Shown here piece after piece: positions 22,216-33,499 of a stretch of DNA of 64,000 nt; position 1 is the first letter of the stretch, and each line of letters opens with the position of its first letter. A program made the translations under genes and the position numbers. This DNA is from Phytophthora hibernalis. Lineage: Eukaryota; Oomycota; Peronosporomycetes; Peronosporales; Peronosporaceae. The DNA is taken from assembly GCA_012656075.1 (NCBI GenBank), contig JAAKBF010000343.1, positions 372,001 through 436,000 of the forward strand, given 5' to 3'. A model generated the notes under the pieces. It was given only the letters and a program-made list of their open reading frames with translations, was not told the DNA's origin and did no database searches.

Positions 22216-23661
22216 CTACTCTACGACTTCGTCCTTACCAAGCAACCACCGGAGGATACACGCATAGTGTGATAACTCGGTTTGGTTCGTGGATAGTAGC
22301 AGGTTCGTACGCTCATGCGGGTCATTGTCAACATCAAACAACATGGGTTCGTCGTCGCTGTAACCAATGACGTACTTGTATCGACCGTCGAACCACAACT
22401 TCCACGTGCCAAGAGCCGAGCGAAGGACACGTTTCTTGTGGGGAACTCCTTCCAGTAACGAGCGGAACGAATGGGCTTCCGACATCTGTGCAGGGACGTC
22501 TTTCACTTCACCAACGTCCAAAAAGTTCGTGCGAGGTCAATGAGCGACACCCCAGCGGTCGTAGACGTTCCCTGCATTGACTCATCCACGACATCTCCTG
22601 CAATCACCAACGGTACGTTCACCGATGGTTGAAACGGGACGTCCTTGGCCCACAAACCTCGGTCACCAAGCATTTCACCATGGTCACTGGCGAACACCAC
22701 CAACGTCTCACTTAAGTTCACAGCCGAGAGGATGCGACCAATGTGTGTCGATGTTCTCAATCATTGCGGCGTAGTCTGCACGTGTCCGGTTGTGCTGCGC
22801 AGCGGTGAAGTTGCCCGTGTAGTCAATCGGTTGTGGAAAGTGCGGTTCTCCATGCGGCCGTACATGCTCTCGGTGATGCTCATGGGGTAGTGCGGTCCGT
22901 TCCAGTTGACAATCATGAAAAACTCCTTGTCATCAGGCCTCTCACTAAGAAGACGCAGAGCTTGTTCAGCCACCCAGTTGTCGTTGTAGAGATTGTCGGG
23001 CAGTGGGTTCGGGAACGTGTCCTTGTAGAAATATGGGTCTCCGATCTTGGTGTTGCCACCGTCCGTACGAACGTGGGTATCGTTCAGGAAAATGTCCGTG
23101 GCATTGTACTGCAGCAAGTAGTCGGTGTACGGCTCGACGTACGACCCGTTCGGGTACGGTTCCGTCAAGAAGTACGATTCAAAGACGCCGACGCAGTTGA
23201 CCATGTCGGAGAAACCCCACTCAGCAGCGTGTAGGTTACCTTCGTGGTTCCAACCGAAACTGTTGAGTGTGTCGTTCTTGTTCAAGTCGAGTTTGCCCAC
23301 CCCATGGTGTGGTATCCCGCCTCCTGTAGCAGTTTGTAGTACGTCGTCATGCGGTTGATAGGGAAGTTGTAGCGGTTGGTTAACACGCCGACTTCTTCGT
23401 AGTGACTCGCAGCAGCGAAGCACGCACGTGAAGGTCCGCAGACTGGTGAAGCGGTGATGGCACGTTTGAAGTGGACCCCCGTTCCCGGATGCTGTCGATA
23501 TTGGGCGTGTGTAAGAAATCCGAGTCGGTGCCGTTGTTGACCCAGTCGAAACGAAGTTCATCCGGGAAGAACACGAGGATATTGGGTCGAGCGTCGGTGA
23601 CCGACACGAAACTCGCCAATACAGCCGCGACGAAGGTGAACGCCCAGTTTCGAGCTATCAT
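22216..23661 (-). CDS. Secreted sulfatase (arylsulfatase/choline-sulfatase type)
   Basis: Hydrolyses sulfate esters outside the cell or in the secretory pathway. The ATG at 23661 gives a signal peptide (MIARNWAFTFVAAVLASFVS) directly before the sulfatase start RPNILVFFPDELR with its metal-binding aspartate. Reading on, the active-site motif PVCGPSRA (about 23428-23451; Cys converted to formylglycine, C-x-P-x-R) is present, then GKLDLNKND, VNWNGPHYP and the metal-binding VVFASDHGEMLGDRG. The C-terminus (KLWFDGRYKYV, LFDVDNDPHE) matches the family. Frame changes lie at CCCCC 23476-23480, CCCC 23300-23303, GG 22829-22830, one at about 22745, and AAAAA 22520-22524 (plus-strand letters); most are runs one base short. 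Combined length about 480 residues, normal for the family. The substrate is unknown. Confidence 0.88.
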
Positions 23662-23690
23662 GGTAGGATCTTGGACGTTGGTAGTGGAAC

Positions 23691-23706
23691 GCAAATTCGG
23701 AAATGG
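23691..23706 (-). promoter_or_regulatory. Oomycete INR+FPR-like core promoter of the sulfatase gene
   Basis: Minus strand CCATTTCCGAATTTGC is close to the composite initiator/flanking element. It sits 30 bp before the ATG at 23661. Confidence 0.55.
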
Positions 23707-24660
23707 AGATCTTCATTGATATCGAGGACATGACCACCAGAAGCCCCGTCAACAACTAGATGTGTTGCTTGCAGCCCTTTAACTTAGTCAACTGCCCCTG
23801 CTCATGGTGATAGCGCGACTGGTGCTATCGGTTTTATGTTCGGGCACAGGACTCATCGTCAAGGTCTCCGATAGGACCGACACGCCACCAAAGCCAATCG
23901 AAGCGAGCTTCAGGACATTGTCAGTTTGCATTCTATCACTAAGCATGGGCAAGTTCCTGAAAATGGTAACCAAGTTGCACACACAGCAAGAATCGATAGA
24001 CAATGCAGTTTTCATGTCCAATTTCTGCGCGAAATAACCCGAGGAATGTGGACACTGGCAGACGACACTAATGGCACGTGCATTACTTGGCGAGGACATG
24101 GACTGCCATTGGATTCGAGTCTACCCAATGCAAAACACTACGCAGTATGCGTCGAAGTGATCGGTGTTTGCGATTATCGAGGAACCTACGCCGCGTAGGT
24201 TTTTTAATTAACATAGCCATATCATAGTGGAAAACTGTTTGACCTGCTTTACCGGATTAAACCGGGTTATATCCGGATCTATTTTCGGATTTATCCGTAA
24301 ACCCATGCGGCTATGTAATATATATAAATTAGAGGGCAATATCTGTAATTATTGAAACCGAAAAGGCCACATAGGGTAATTAATAATGTTACTGTGTAAT
24401 TTTCCGAACATCACTTCAACAGCATTCACTCCTCATTCCGCATTCAGCACGCACGCGCATCCAGCAGCACGTCCCAGAAGAGAAACGGAAGCCTTCCCTC
24501 GCAAGGGGTACACGTCGATCGCTCTTCCAGCGCCAGAAGAGCAGAGCAAGCCTTCTTTGGACCACATCGCAAAGGGTACGAGATTACTTGTACTGCAAGA
24601 GGAATGTTAACACGGTGCAGCTACGATGGTAGGAGGAGGAGGAATGAGCTTAAAAATGAG
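23707..24660. other. Intergenic region, no gene recognised
   Basis: Several short open frames on both strands (for example 23926-24198 and 24386-24610) show no family resemblance. An AT-rich patch with repeated GGATT/ATCCGG words lies at about 24255-24305. Confidence 0.4.
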
Positions 24661-24669
24661 GAAACGTTA

Positions 24670-24731
24670 CTGACTTCTGAGTAAAACCTCCCCAGTGCTG
24701 ACTTCTGAGTAAGACACTGACTTCTGAGTAA
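24670..24731 (+). repeat. Three copies of a 15 bp repeat before the Crypton recombinase
   Basis: CTGACTTCTGAGTAA occurs exactly three times, at 24670-24684, 24698-24712 and 24717-24731, with spacers of 13 and 4 bp. The array lies about 100 bp upstream of the recombinase reading frame, so it may mark or serve the left end of the element. Confidence 0.8.
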
Positions 24732-24836
24732 ATGTGTGGCAGCAAGCGCAGCGTTTATGTGAGCTACTGGTCTGCTGTTGCTAGCTACTACAACTCCCAC
24801 GAAAACAGCGACGGCACAGATGTGAATAAGTGAAGC

Positions 24837-26357
24837 GTGGCGGAAGACGAAAGTGGAAGAAAGCATGGATATGGAAATCCAGCCCGGGACCCGTTCGTCC
24901 GCCAGTTCATGCGTGGTCACAATAAGAAGAAAGCGGCAGAATATGTGCTAGCTGTCTCCCTCCAAATGATCGGGGTTTTGCACACCTTTCTGGATTCCCT
25001 GTGCGTTGTCAAAAGATTTACCGAGAAGTGGTTTGAGGCCGTATCTTCGTTTGCCTTCTACGGCCTGTGCCGCATCAACGAGGTTCTGAGGCTGAAGTGG
25101 AGATATATATCGCTTCGCCAATTCAGGCCCAGTGTCGTCACACCAGCTAAAATGATTGAATTCGGAACGCACGCTTTGTTCAACCGCAAGACAGAGGTAG
25201 CAGAGGGAGTTCCTAAAATCTCCACAATCTTGCATAGGAAGAAACGCCGATCAACGCCTACAAGCACTTGTGCAATTGGGTGGAGTTTGCTTCGAAGAAA
25301 AAGTGTCACAAGGGGAGAAACGATGACTACGTGTTTCCTGCACTGACGGGTCTCAGCAAAAAGGCTCTTAAAGACAATGATGACGCGAGAAGGTGACGAC
25401 TGACTGGGGCAAAAAAATGGGAGAGCAGAGTTTTATCACCCTCCTGACCTGCATTGTGAGTTCTTTGAACCAAAAGGGCAAAATCACACCTGGGTACCTT
25501 GCGAAGCATTGGTACACCAGTTGGTTTACTTCACATACTTTTCGTCGCGGTGGAGCCCAGTACCGCTTCATGTACGCAAATCCAGCGCGTCGGTGGTCGC
25601 TACGAATGATCAAGTGGCGGGCCGGTTGGAGTGTTGTGGAATCGACGGATACGCTGATACGCTACCTACTTGATCGCACGGTTCAAACAGAGGACGGTGA
25701 GCTTGCCGACGGTTTGGCGCCAGATAAGAGTTATCTGCACGTGTGTCCTAGTGCGCCTTACGAAGCGAACAAAAACATCGAAGAAGGACCTGTCCTCAAG
25801 CGACATCGCCAATTTGAGACGCTGATGCTCGAGACAAAGTCGCAGATGACTGATCTGAATGGGTTGTTGATGGCTGGAAACTTGAACCGACCGCCTCAAA
25901 ACGCGACAAGCGAAGAAACCTCTCCTGTTTCCAGAGTGACTGCTCAAGACACTGGTCCCATGACCCCAGCTTTTAGGACTGGGCTCACCTTTGCCTTATG
26001 TAGTGGCATCCAGACGACTCGGTGCACTTGTTCAAGCCTCTCTCGAAATGGACACAAGCTGATCGATCCAATGCGAGAGTGATACGCAGCTGGTACAGCG
26101 TCGCAAAGTTGTTTGGGGAAGATGTCGCAATGTTTGCAAAACTGATGGGAGAATCTGACAAGATGCGCTGGGAGAAAACGGTCTTTCCGGTCTTTCGCAG
26201 TTACTACGCCAAAAATTATGGTGAAGCTGGAGAAACGAGCAACGAGCACATGTTTACTGTCTCAATGCTGGCTTCATTCATTCGAAATGATCACAAACAT
26301 CGCACGAATACCGCCTGCCCAGCAAAAGAGCTACCCGAGTACTCTACGTATCTTTAG
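24837..26357 (+). mobile_element. Crypton-type transposon: tyrosine recombinase with GCR1_C-like tail, broken
   Basis: Encodes a tyrosine recombinase that would cut and rejoin DNA of the element. Visible catalytic positions: the first Arg in the helix FYGLCRINEVLRLKW (about 25060-25100), the His-x-x-Arg box in SHTFRRGGAQYR (about 25532-25567) and the nucleophilic Tyr in LIRYLLD (about 25655-25675), with the characteristic RMIKWRAGWS between them. Downstream, FKPLSKWT..R (about 26025-26065) and YSVAKLFGED resemble the GCR1_C-type DNA-binding tail of Cryptons. The frame changes near 25240, 25390 and 26000, so the protein is not readable as it stands. Whether this is real decay or run-length error is unclear, since not all breaks lie at runs. 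No terminal inverted repeats are expected for Cryptons. Boundaries are not determined. Confidence 0.75.
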
Positions 26358-26376
26358 GAAAGATGTTGAACTTACA

Positions 26377-26495
26377 GGTATGAACTCGTAGTAATCGGTA
26401 TGAACTCGTACCTTTAGTCTGAACTGGTCGTACTATTTCGTATGAATGCTTCGAAGTTTTTGGTATGAACTCGTACTTTTTGGTATGACTCCGTA
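26377..26495 (+). repeat. Short dispersed repeat GGTATGAACTCGTA
   Basis: Exact copies lie at 26377-26390, 26397-26410 and 26462-26475, with a variant (GGTATGACTCCGTA) at 26482-26495 and a partial copy near 26435. The cluster begins 20 bp after the last recombinase stop codon and may belong to the right end of the Crypton. Confidence 0.75.
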
Positions 26496-26600
26496 GCAAG
26501 GTTTACGCTGCAGTACGATGAAAACGTCGTAGAAATTCAACCGTCTTATGGTCTTTCGTCTCACTAGAGCATCAACTACTTCGAGCCGTCTGCTTCGCCT

Positions 26601-27468
26601 TCAGATAGGCTTCTTGGTACTCCTGAAAGGTAGCACATGGTCCACCCCTCCCCAGCTTAGAGATGATCGTTTCAGCTTGGTCACTTGTTCTCTCCGCTCT
26701 TCTTCAGTCTTGTTCTTCCGGGCTTGAAAATCAGCAAGGTGTCGGTCCCTCACCCTCATGTAGCGCTCCATCTTCTTGCGATAGTCCCGATAGTTTGCTG
26801 TCAGTGTCCCGAAGTCACTTTCAGTCTGATCTTTCGCTTTACGTGCTAAAACAACACGCCGGCGCTCATTGGAATACTCCACACCCGTCATAGCGTCGAG
26901 TTCTGCTTGGGGCTTCATGTCGATATCGGTCTTCAGTCCATCCAAAGCCGTTAAAGCCCTTGCTGTCTTTTCCCAGTGCGCCATCACTTCCTCGATGTGC
27001 TCCCCAAACTTGTTCTTCTTTCCGCACAGCTTGTCCTGATGGAGAACGAAAATGGCTACCCTGTAAAGCTCCTTGGGATTGGTCATGATAGGGCCATGGT
27101 TGTATTTTGCCTGGCAGCGTGCCTTCAACTCTGCCAGAAAGTGGGCGAAGAGCTCTGGGTTCATAGAGAAGGTCCCTCTTCGACAAAGCTGTCCAAGCTG
27201 TACACTCCAGTTCTTCAACCTCAATTTGCTGAGCTTCGAGCTGGGCGAGCTGCTTCTTGGCCACTACATGGTTCGTGTGTTAAAGCCATACAAATATTTA
27301 CAATATTTACAATTATGTACCTTCGAAGCGCCGAAACAGATCGTGCATGCGCTTTTCCTGCCGCTTTTGGAGGATAGTGCCCTTATTGCGGACGTATGAC
27401 TCGCGGTTTATCGCCTTGCGCGACTTCGCTGGCTTCTTCTTGCCGCACACCTTGCGGTGCTTGGCCAT
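26601..27468 (-). CDS. Lysine/arginine-rich coiled-coil protein of unknown function (two exons)
   Basis: Not recognised. The ATG at 27468 starts a strongly basic N-terminus (MAKHRKVCGKKKPAKSRK). An intron at 27264-27320 (57 bp, GTACAT..TGTAG, phase 1) joins it to a glutamine/glutamate-rich helix (AKKQLAQLEAQQIEVEELE). The frame then changes at GGG (plus-strand CCC 27174-27176, one base too many), and the rest reads FAHFLAELKARCQAKYNH to the stop at 26601 with long charged helices (RKKMERYMRVRDRHLADF). About 260 residues. The gene lies next to the Crypton relic and could be a passenger or a second mobile-element gene. A nuclear location is plausible from the charge but not shown. Confidence 0.55.
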
Positions 27469-28010
27469 GTTAGACTTGGACCCAAGCTTGGCGCATGTGG
27501 GTACTCGCCCTTCGCCGGGGCGCTGCTCTCCATTGTCCGACCAAATTCTACGACGGAGCGCCCTTTCATGGATTATTGGTCAATATTAATTTTTGGGTGC
27601 TCACATTTGATTGGCTAATAAACATGTTATTTGGGTGTTATTTGGTTTCAGGGAAAGAAGTATGAGTAAACGAATTCCCGTTTCTAAGCTTCTCAAGCGT
27701 AGCAATAGCAGCAACGTGAGGCAAGGATTTCATTTAGGTAACAAATAGAATGAAAATGCCGAGTGGCGGACAACTGGTTGGGCCGCTCTGAACAGTCGCC
27801 GCGCGCAATTGAGGGTTTGAATAGCTTAGGGTGCTCACCTTTAGACGTAAAAAATCAACGAGATAGAGGGAATCCTCAGTTTTGTATCGGTACCCTACTT
27901 GCCTTCGTCCGACCTCTGGTTGCAGAGCTACAAAATTCCCGCGCGGAGAAAAGCAAAAGTGGCATTGGATACCTTATTGTCAAGACTTGAATGTGTTTTT
28001 TTATCTAGCT
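27469..28010. other. Intergenic region
   Basis: About 540 bp, no coding signal. Holds the promoter of the basic protein and the 3' flank of the BT1 transporter gene. Confidence 0.4.
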
Positions 28011-29936
28011 TCAGCATCCTGTGCCACCAGCGATGCGGAGACAGGACGTGCTGTCAAACATGGTCATAAGGTTGGTCATAACGGACCAGACGAGCGAAAA
28101 GGCGACGACGACGATCGTGAAGATACCAATCCATTTGTTCTTGCCCCCATTGCGCTTGAGCTCCTGCGTCTCAACCTTTTGCTTTGGTAGTAGCACGAGG
28201 AACCCAAGCGAGCAGATCTTGAAGGCGTAGGCAATCAAGTACGTGTACGTCACCTGCCAGCGCACGTACGAGTTGTCCAATCGGATGTATTCGGTTTCGA
28301 CGTCGAAGTGGCCGTCAATGCTCTTCGTGATGACACTGGCGAACGGGGATGCCAAAGTGGAAACAGCAGTGATAAGACCGTAGACCGTGGCCTCATTGCC
28401 CTCTTCAATGATCTCCAGTACAGCGAACGTGGAAACGATCGTCCCCACTGCGCTTGGAAAGTTCTCCACGAGCGGAACACCGAGCCAAAACCATTGACTA
28501 CGGTATACATCCCAAATAGTAAAGAAGGTAGGGAAGGCGTCGATGACAAGCACAGCAATCTGTGAGATCGCGATCATGTATCTCCAGTTCCAGTTGAGTC
28601 CGAACTGCTTCGTCAGGTACAGCGAGCCTGCTGACGCAAGCAAACCTATGATGGTTGCGACGCTGCTGTTCACGGGGCTCACGCTCAACCAGTAGCTTTG
28701 AACCAAGTATGACGCTGTCACGCTCACGTACGAGAAGACGTTCCGACCAAAGCGGAAAATGACGATCTGGTACACCACACGCTGCTGGATGAGCTCGTAT
28801 AGGGCGTAGAGGTACTTTCGAGCCGATCGTCGGTGAGTTTTTCTTCGGTGATGCAGAACCACGAGAAGGGCATCACGACCAACGAAAAGGCTGCGCACAC
28901 ACCCATGACAGCGTTAACGCCCATGGAACCGGAGAACGTCCCGCCGTAGTCCGCGCTGTTGAGTCCAAAGCCAATCATCGCTGACGAGATGATCTGGAAG
29001 GTGTACTGCACCGCATACACTACGGTCTGCAGCGTGCCACGGATTTTCAGAGGCTCTCGCTGAGCGAGCTCTACGAGAATTCCGTCCGAAGCGGTGAATG
29101 CCACGACGCTGCCCAAATTGGCGATAACCATGAGGAAGATGTACTTGACGCCGGAGTGCTGTGCACCCGTGTTAAGCTGCGCCGTTTGGTCGGCCGTGAG
29201 AGTTGTAAGAGCGGCCCAACTTGAGTCGGGGTAGTACGGGTCTCCGATGGGCAAGACGGTCATGACGACCAGTGAGACGAAGCACACGGCCCAACCGATG
29301 AGCATGTAGGGCCGACGACGGTAGCCGAAGATCGGGTAGCAATCCGTGACAATGCCGATGAAAACCTTGAGCGTGTAAGGCAACGTGATCAAGACGCTAG
29401 CGGACGTCGTTTCGTTGCCCGACATGCGTAGGTAGTTGGTCAGGAAGGGGTAAATGGCGCTGTACATAGTGCCGTAGATCACTCCGACGGCAGCGTACTG
29501 CGCCATCAGACCGATGTTGTTCCAGCTGTACAGGTTGGGTGGACCCCCGGACGAATGGCGCCATCTTCGAGGATGTCAGGAGTCTTCACTTCATGGTAGT
29601 CGTCACCCTTGGTTGGGAGACTCGAAGTCGAGAAGCGCTGTACACCAGGAACGTCCATCGTAGGCACTTGACTGCGATGTCGCGACTTTAGCAATGACTG
29701 CAGGTGTCCATGGAGGTTGAAGCCTTCGTGGGGATTGGACAACAAGCTCTCATAGTGGCGACTGCAGAAGGAAGCGAAGGACACCTGCTGGTCACTGCTA
29801 CGGTAGAGGTAGGCAAGTTGGTGCGTGCATCGCGCCAATCACGGTACGGGGAATCAGGCGAAAAGGGCCGTTGCCCATGCTGCATCTTTTCGGTGTGTAC
29901 ACTTTCGTCGAGCGTTGCATGGAGTGAGCACATCAA
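28011..29936 (-). CDS. Folate-biopterin transporter family (BT1) membrane protein
   Basis: A multispan membrane transporter of the BT1 family, which is strongly expanded in oomycetes and imports folates or pterins in other protists. Family marks: QYAAVGVIYGTMYSAIYPFL, the loop FGYRRRPYMLIGW after the third span, DGILVELAQREP, and in the second half LGVPLVENFPSAVGTIVS followed by EEGNEATVYGLITA. About 12 hydrophobic segments. Frame changes lie at CCCCC 29545-29549 and TTT 28816-28818 (plus-strand letters), each one base short, and both rejoin conserved segments. The N-terminal cytoplasmic tail (29936-29550) is less certain: two frames compete there and the start codon is not settled (an INR-like GCTCACTCC lies at about 29926-29934). 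C-terminus at 28011. Confidence 0.85.
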
Positions 29937-30717
29937 GCACCTACTAGCAACATTTAAGTGGTGGTAGGCAACGTGGTTGTTGGTTCATGGACACCACCAA
30001 TTTTAATCTCAAAAGCACACGTGCCATCGCTGCTTCAGGCGCGCGGTCTACAGCCAATGAAACCTGGACTTAGCGAGATAGAGAGCACGCTACGAAGTGA
30101 ATTGACTGCGTGGCGCCGTGCACGTTTCAGTACCGGGGTGTGATGTGTATGCCAGGTTTGAATCAAACTTTAATGTTTCATCGCATCAGTCGATCTAAAA
30201 TTTGCGATCAATTTCTCTAGTAAGCTTAAGAATCTCTGGATTTTATATCCAGAGTCTGAATCCTTGCATTTCTGATACCTTACGTAATCCGATTTGGATA
30301 CTTCAGCAAAAAAGCTTTAGAACCATGCTCTACTTCATAACCTGACCGATTATAATTATATTTGTGACGCTTGACCCATCCGCAGAAGCTTAGGACAAAA
30401 CACCTTTATGATTCGATATCACTTAAAATCGTATTTTACCTGCAGGAGACAGACTGTTCCAGCAACATTTTTTTCGAGCAACACACTATGTGTTCCGTTT
30501 GGATAATTCCCTTACCGGTACTACGGAAATTGCCAGCAAAACGAAAAATGAAGACGCCACCATACCGGTATCAATAACTAAAGGCTGGAAGGACAGTGGA
30601 TTGCGGGTAAGGGGCTACCGGTACACGTACAAAGCCAACTGTATATCCCATAGCATTGAAGACGAACAATGATATTGTACTTTCATACCGTGCACTTCAC
30701 TTACTGTGCTTCGACAC
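29937..30717. other. Intergenic region with TACCGGTA-type palindromes
   Basis: About 780 bp with no convincing gene. ACCGGTA/TACCGGT words recur (about 30515, 30564, 30617, 30737 and 30863), the last two inside the neighbouring kinase frame. Confidence 0.4.
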
Positions 30718-33496
30718 TCAAACCATGGAAGCAGCTGTACCGGATACTATGACACGAGAGTCCTCGTTTTCAACGAGCAACGCAGTCGTAAGTACGTTGC
30801 TTTCAATAGTAGGATCGGGTACAGCCTTGAGCTTTCTCCGACGACTGAACCGCGAAGCCTTTTTACCGGTAGTAAGAAGGCGTTGACCTAGCCGTCGACA
30901 CTGGCATGGGGGATTATTTCGAGTTCGCACTAAACTGAAGGAGGTGCGAAGCCGATCTCCATTGGGCCCTCGCATTAACATCGGAATGCTGGACTCGTTG
31001 TGGCTCATTGAAGTGCGGTAAACGAGGGATCTCTCGACGCTGCTCGGTAGATAAAGCTGAACCTCGTCGAGATCGATGGAATACATTGTGGTAGCATTGT
31101 TTTCGAAACTCCGGGAATGGTTCACGTGGTGAACAACACCAGCATCCATCAACGCGTTGCCCATGCGAATCGCCTCTGACGAAAAATGGCGGTCAAGCAT
31201 TCGCTCAACGAGAAAGGCCCCAGGAACGGTGTGCACGCGAAGGATTTCTGCTGATCTAGCACTCGATCGACTCGCTACTGATGGGTGTTCACATGAATCG
31301 CCCAACAGATCGAGAACTAACTGAGCACTTAGTTCCTCCTGGACTTCTTCAAGAGCATCGACAATTTGCTGTGCAGTAGGGCGGAAGCCAGGGTCATGCT
31401 GCCAGGAACGTTCAATGATACTGTGCAGCTTCGGAGGCGTACTGCTTTCCATCTTAGGTCGAACGCCCTGCCAGACCAGTTGAAGAACTTGGGCATGCTC
31501 TCCATTTGCTTGTGGATACTTTTCACCAGTGGGGTTGAGGATATCCCACATCGTAACAGCAAGGGAGTAGGCATCCGCTGCTTGATCGTAGAATGCCAAC
31601 TCTCTGGTACCGCCAATGATCTCGGGGCCGAATAATCGCTTGGTGTCATTTGCAAAGGAGAACTCCATGGTGAATCAACATGAGATAGAGTTCTACCCAA
31701 TGGAGAATCGATTTCTGCCGTGAATGCAGCCCGTTTATCGCCCAACACAGCAATCTTCGCATTTGGCACCGACATTCGTCCGTCTGCCTTGGGCACACAC
31801 CTGGATCCGCCGAAATCTGACAGTCGTACATTACTTTGATCGTCTACAAGGAAATTTGACGGCTGAATATCACGGTGGACGAACGGAGGTGAAAAACTGT
31901 GGAGATAAGCCACTGCACGTGCAGCATCGAGCATGTACCCGATGCTAATCAGCATTTGCTGGCGTGCAGGGTGAGCATTTTGCCGAGCTTGATCGCTCAA
32001 AGTGTCAGCCAAACTACCCTGACAGAGCTGAAACACAAGGCAGATCGTAGGTGGAGCGACGCACATTCCGTGAAACTTGACGATGTTGGGATGGCTCAAG
32101 ACGCTGCACATCGCTGCTTCATGCGAGAAAGCCGCTACGATGTCGTCCGAACAGCTTGTTGGCGAGTACGCCTTGACAGCAACTTGAGTTTTCATCTTTA
32201 GCTTTCCTTGAAATACAGTCGATGTAGAGCCCACCCCAAGCTGGCAACCAAGTTCCAAGTAAGCGAAATCGATCACACATTTGCGATTCATTTCAATCAG
32301 CACGTGTAGACCCTTCGATGAGACCCGTTCACTAAGACCATTTTCTCGTTGAAACAGATCCTGCAGAGCGCATGCTCGCTGCCCGATACCTCGCCAATAC
32401 TCCGTGTCCGCCCTCAATACACGCCAGACAACCAGTGGGCAGAGTGCGACCCATGTGAGCACCGCGTACAAAACATAGTGACTGAAAGCAATCGTCTTTG
32501 GCTCCATGACTAAAACAAAAACCAGCAGAGTAAGCAGGTAGAACACGATGTTGGCCAAACACAACTCCCGAATGATGCGCTTCGTCGCTCTACTCGGAGG
32601 TTTTACAAACGCATAGAGAAACGGAAGCATGAGCAGGCCGTGAACCACTTGAAGACCGACAACAAAGTCATCCTGCTGGTCTAACCTCCCGTACTTGGTC
32701 ACCGCCCAGACGTACATCATTGGGTAGTATGACAAGACCACCGAAATTGCTACCGATCGCTTCATGGCGGGGAACGACAAACTCTTTTGAAACATGAGCA
32801 CCAGCACAAGTACGAACATGAATTGGTTCCCGCCGTAAAACGATTCGAGAACGACAGGAGAAATAAAGTTGTCAAAGAAGTTGGTAGTCAGCGCCACTCC
32901 AAGAAAAACAATGTAGACGCCATTTACCACGCTCAGCACGACCAGGACGGGTTCGAAGGCCGGTAAAATCACTCTCCTCGCTGCTGAAGCGTCTCCCTTC
33001 AGAGCCCCCTCTCGGTTCACCCTCATGTGCCAAATGAGTCCGACGCACAACACCCAAATGGTCACAAAGCCCGCCAAGACGAACACCAGTGTCACGCGCA
33101 TACGTTGAGCTCCTTTTCGAGCGAATCGCTGTCTGCAGACGCCGACGCGGTCATGTTAGCGACCGAGTCATCGAGAAGACGCTGCACAGTGGAGACCAAA
33201 GTCGCCATGACAGCAGAATCGCCAGGTCCGTTAAGTGGTCTCGAATTGATCAATGAGAAAACGAGCGAGCGAGATCTCTGGAAAGAGGGAGGCAAACGTT
33301 TCGCCACTGCCAGCGATGAGTGGAAGCATGTTAGTTTAGTGGGAGACTGGAAGTCTACCGGATAGCCGAATAGTCCCAGCCCCAACAGCACCGCTGAATA
33401 TAGACACCAAGAAGAGACCAGGATAATTTGCAGCAAAACCAACACTACTGATGAGCACAGAACGCTCGTACTGGATTGGATCACTCGCCGCGACAT
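30718..33496 (-). CDS. Multispan membrane receptor-like protein kinase (TKL type) with DEP-like C-terminal region
   Basis: A probable signalling receptor. The ATG at 33496 starts a membrane anchor (VLCSSVVLVLLQIILVSSW) and a short extracytoplasmic stretch. After a frame change at about 33105 there are six to seven membrane spans (VTLVFVLAGFVTIWVLCVGL ... VLYAVLTWVALCPLVVW). The kinase domain has the Gly loop LGVGSTSTVFQG, lysine in VAVKAY, catalytic HRDIQPSNFL and SDFGGSR, all expected residues present. A second frame change at about 31668 leads into the rest of the kinase (AYSLAVTMWDIL, RSWQHDPGFRPTAQQIVDAL), then a DEP-like segment (VERMLDRHFSSEAIRMGNAL..) and a basic tail to the stop at 30718. 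Both breaks can be repaired by one extra base in a short run. Total about 925 residues. The ligand is unknown. Confidence 0.8.
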
Positions 33497-33499
33497 ATT

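Noticed and set aside
23926..24198. 90-codon open frame as a small gene
   Set aside because: No signal peptide, domain or promoter element. Another open frame overlaps it on the opposite strand.
24670..24731. CRISPR-like array
   Set aside because: Three 15 bp repeats with unequal spacers of 13 and 4 bp in a eukaryotic genome do not make a CRISPR.
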